Shown: positions 11,501-12,751 of the stretch, in pieces
How positions within the stretch are numbered: the stretch's first letter is position 1
Layout: every line of letters starts with the position of its first letter
Assembly: GCA_903827735.1 (NCBI GenBank)
Contig: CAIKJM010000572.1
Span: forward strand, 1 to 12,751
Length of the DNA stretch: 12,751 nt
Direction: 5' to 3'
Source of the DNA: an uncultured Rhodanobacter sp.
GTDB taxonomy: Bacteria > Pseudomonadota > Gammaproteobacteria > Xanthomonadales > Rhodanobacteraceae
Notes under the pieces: model-generated
The model's database searches: none
Told to the model about the DNA's origin: nothing
What the model saw: only the letters and a program-made list of their open reading frames with translations
Program-made: the position numbers and the translations under genes

Positions 11501-12751
11501 ATGCTCGACCCTTTCGATCAGATAAATTACATGCCCCCACTTCAGCCGCGAACCCAAATTTCCATCAACTTTGGCTATGACCGAGAGGCGCAAGAGATAG
11601 CAGAATTCAACGCCTCGTTGGACGAACTTCTGACCGAATCGACTGCAGAAAATCTCGCTATTGCGTCGATAGCGGAAGACGATGACTTTGAAGCAGCTGT
11701 CGAAGCTGCCGAGTTGGGTTTTATCGGACCAAAGACCGATTCATCACCAAAGGACGACGCCGGCGGTAGCTCATCATTTGTTGCGTCTAAGTCGTCTTTT
11801 CGTAAGCCGGCAGAATTCCCGGAACTTGAAGGCGACCAGGGCCGCATCGTTATGCCCTACGACAATTATTACGCGACCCAAATTTTGACCCAGCAGAAAT
11901 CTTTGTTCCGAACCATTTCTTCGCGCTCAACTTGGTTGACTGATGCAGTCGGTGTGCCGGCAGTTATGGGAACCGGTTCCAGTTCTTCCTTATTACGCAA
12001 ATCCATTGAAGAAAAAAAGCTAAAGACCATAAGGAAGTTTAGGAACCAGTTCCCGACGTCATTTCCGGAGACGCCAACGTTAGGCCACACACTAACCGCC
12101 GACGTCCTTCGACCTGCTTCACTACCCCGGTGGAAGGACAAACCAGGATTCGGTAGGGCAACCCGGGTGGAAAGTCAGTTCCTTCTGGCCACCCAGTTCG
12201 CTGGGTTGGTTGCGGAAGAAGCGCCATCCATCCTCGACCTCGAAACTCGGTCGGAAGATTCCACCGTTGGATTTTTCAGCTTAGCGTTACCAGTGCATAT
12301 ACACGGCAAGGTATTAGGTCCCAAGCCTGCGAACCTGTTTCACAAGGAGCTGATTCGACGTGTCAAGTCAATTGCTCCCAATCCAGCCGGGGTATTTGCG
12401 TGGCGCCGGGAGTCGACCGACGACATTACTTTGTTTGGCATGCTGAAGGGGTGCGGAAATGGAAGTGCGCATTTAGCTGCTCAAGCCGCAGCTGGGCGCC
12501 GCTTTGGACTTGCAGTGCTGAAGACTGGACTAAAGCCGAAAAACTTTCGCAGCATCACAGCTGGGCAGTGGGCAGCTCTTTACAACTTGGACGAGGATGT
12601 CTTCGTAGACGGCTGGGCCAATGGCAATGACGAACTAATGCGCGATTTCGCGCCGACTATGAACGAAGCAATCGAGTTCGATTTCTCCACCAAGGAGTTC
12701 CGGCAAGGCACGGATATCGCAGACAAAGCAGCAACACACATGGCAATTTGG
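11501..12751 (+). CDS. Unrecognised large protein, 3' end outside window
   Basis: ATG 11501 is preceded by GAGGAAACC, a strong ribosome site, and the frame is open for 417 codons to the end of the window. The product starts MLDPFDQINYMPPLQPRTQI and has no signal peptide or membrane segment. Residues about 28-75 are acidic and helical (REAQEIAEFNASLDELLTES, then EDDDFEAAVEAAELG). About 77-105 is a Ser/Lys/Pro-rich linker. After that comes an apparently globular part with SWS-type polar runs (MGTGSSSSLLRKSIEEKK), a basic stretch KTIRKFRNQFP, VGFFSLALPVHIHGKVLGPKP, and AGQWAALYNLDEDVFVDGW. No XVIPCD, nuclease, helicase or ATPase motif was seen. Codon use (TTA, ATA, AGG, CGA) and lower G+C than the effector gene hint at recent transfer. 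I do not recognise a family. Confidence 0.82.
   Translation, partial: MLDPFDQINYMPPLQPRTQISINFGYDREAQEIAEFNASLDELLTESTAENLAIASIAEDDDFEAAVEAAELGFIGPKTDSSPKDDAGGSSSFVASKSSFRKPAEFPELEGDQGRIVMPYDNYYATQILTQQKSLFRTISSRSTWLTDAVGVPAVMGTGSSSSLLRKSIEEKKLKTIRKFRNQFPTSFPETPTLGHTLTADVLRPASLPRWKDKPGFGRATRVESQFLLATQFAGLVAEEAPSILDLETRSEDSTVGFFSLALPVHIHGKVLGPKPANLFHKELIRRVKSIAPNPAGVFAWRRESTDDITLFGMLKGCGNGSAHLAAQAAAGRRFGLAVLKTGLKPKNFRSITAGQWAALYNLDEDVFVDGWANGNDELMRDFAPTMNEAIEFDFSTKEFRQGTDIADKAATHMAIW

Noticed and set aside
12400..12630. 76-codon plus-strand frame
   Set aside because: It lies inside the large open frame that starts at 11501, in another phase.

Overview
The window looks like an accessory stretch of a Lysobacterales (Xanthomonadaceae-type) gammaproteobacterial chromosome. 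The best evidence is the gene at 930-2378 (minus strand). It encodes a lipase fused to a C-terminal XVIPCD-like domain, the secretion signal of the antibacterial Xanthomonadales type IV secretion system (X-T4SS), ending in a glutamine-rich tail. The lipoprotein gene just upstream of it (2375-2968, minus) overlaps it by the four bases ATGA and is the natural candidate for its immunity protein. No T4SS structural genes, tRNA, rRNA, transposase or CRISPR array are visible.

Layout. 1-743: 3' part of a carboxymuconolactone-decarboxylase-family gene, cut by the window edge. 930-2968 (minus): effector and putative immunity pair. 3328-3543 (plus): Phd/YefM-type antitoxin with no visible toxin partner. 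3588-5177 (minus): a run of small genes: an 80-residue conserved hypothetical, a DUF3606-like protein, a doubtful 82-codon frame, a secreted hypothetical and a cytoplasmic hypothetical. 5288-5430 (minus): a gene-free stretch that folds well and ends in a canonical intrinsic terminator, so a candidate structured RNA. 5714-9409: exported or zinc-ribbon small proteins in both orientations (a secreted Cys-rich protein, a lipoprotein, a zinc ribbon, a small periplasmic protein and a six-cysteine secreted protein). They are interspersed with diverged repeat copies related to the zinc-ribbon gene. 9697-9795: a short direct repeat beside a three-level nested inverted repeat. 9903-10484 (minus): stand-alone TonB C-terminal-domain protein. 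10916-11254 (plus): XRE-type DNA-binding protein. 11251-11469: a good sigma-70-like promoter and a 22-codon upstream ORF. 11501-12751 (plus): at least 417 codons of an unrecognised protein running off the window.

How it fits together. The one pair whose joint function can be argued is effector plus immunity. The X-T4SS is known to deliver XVIPCD toxins into competing Gram-negative cells, and a periplasmic lipoprotein protects the producer. The rest is a patchwork of short, mostly exported, poorly known genes with changing strand, remnants and repeats, as expected of a region of gene gain and decay. All similarity statements come from reading motifs by eye; no database search was run.
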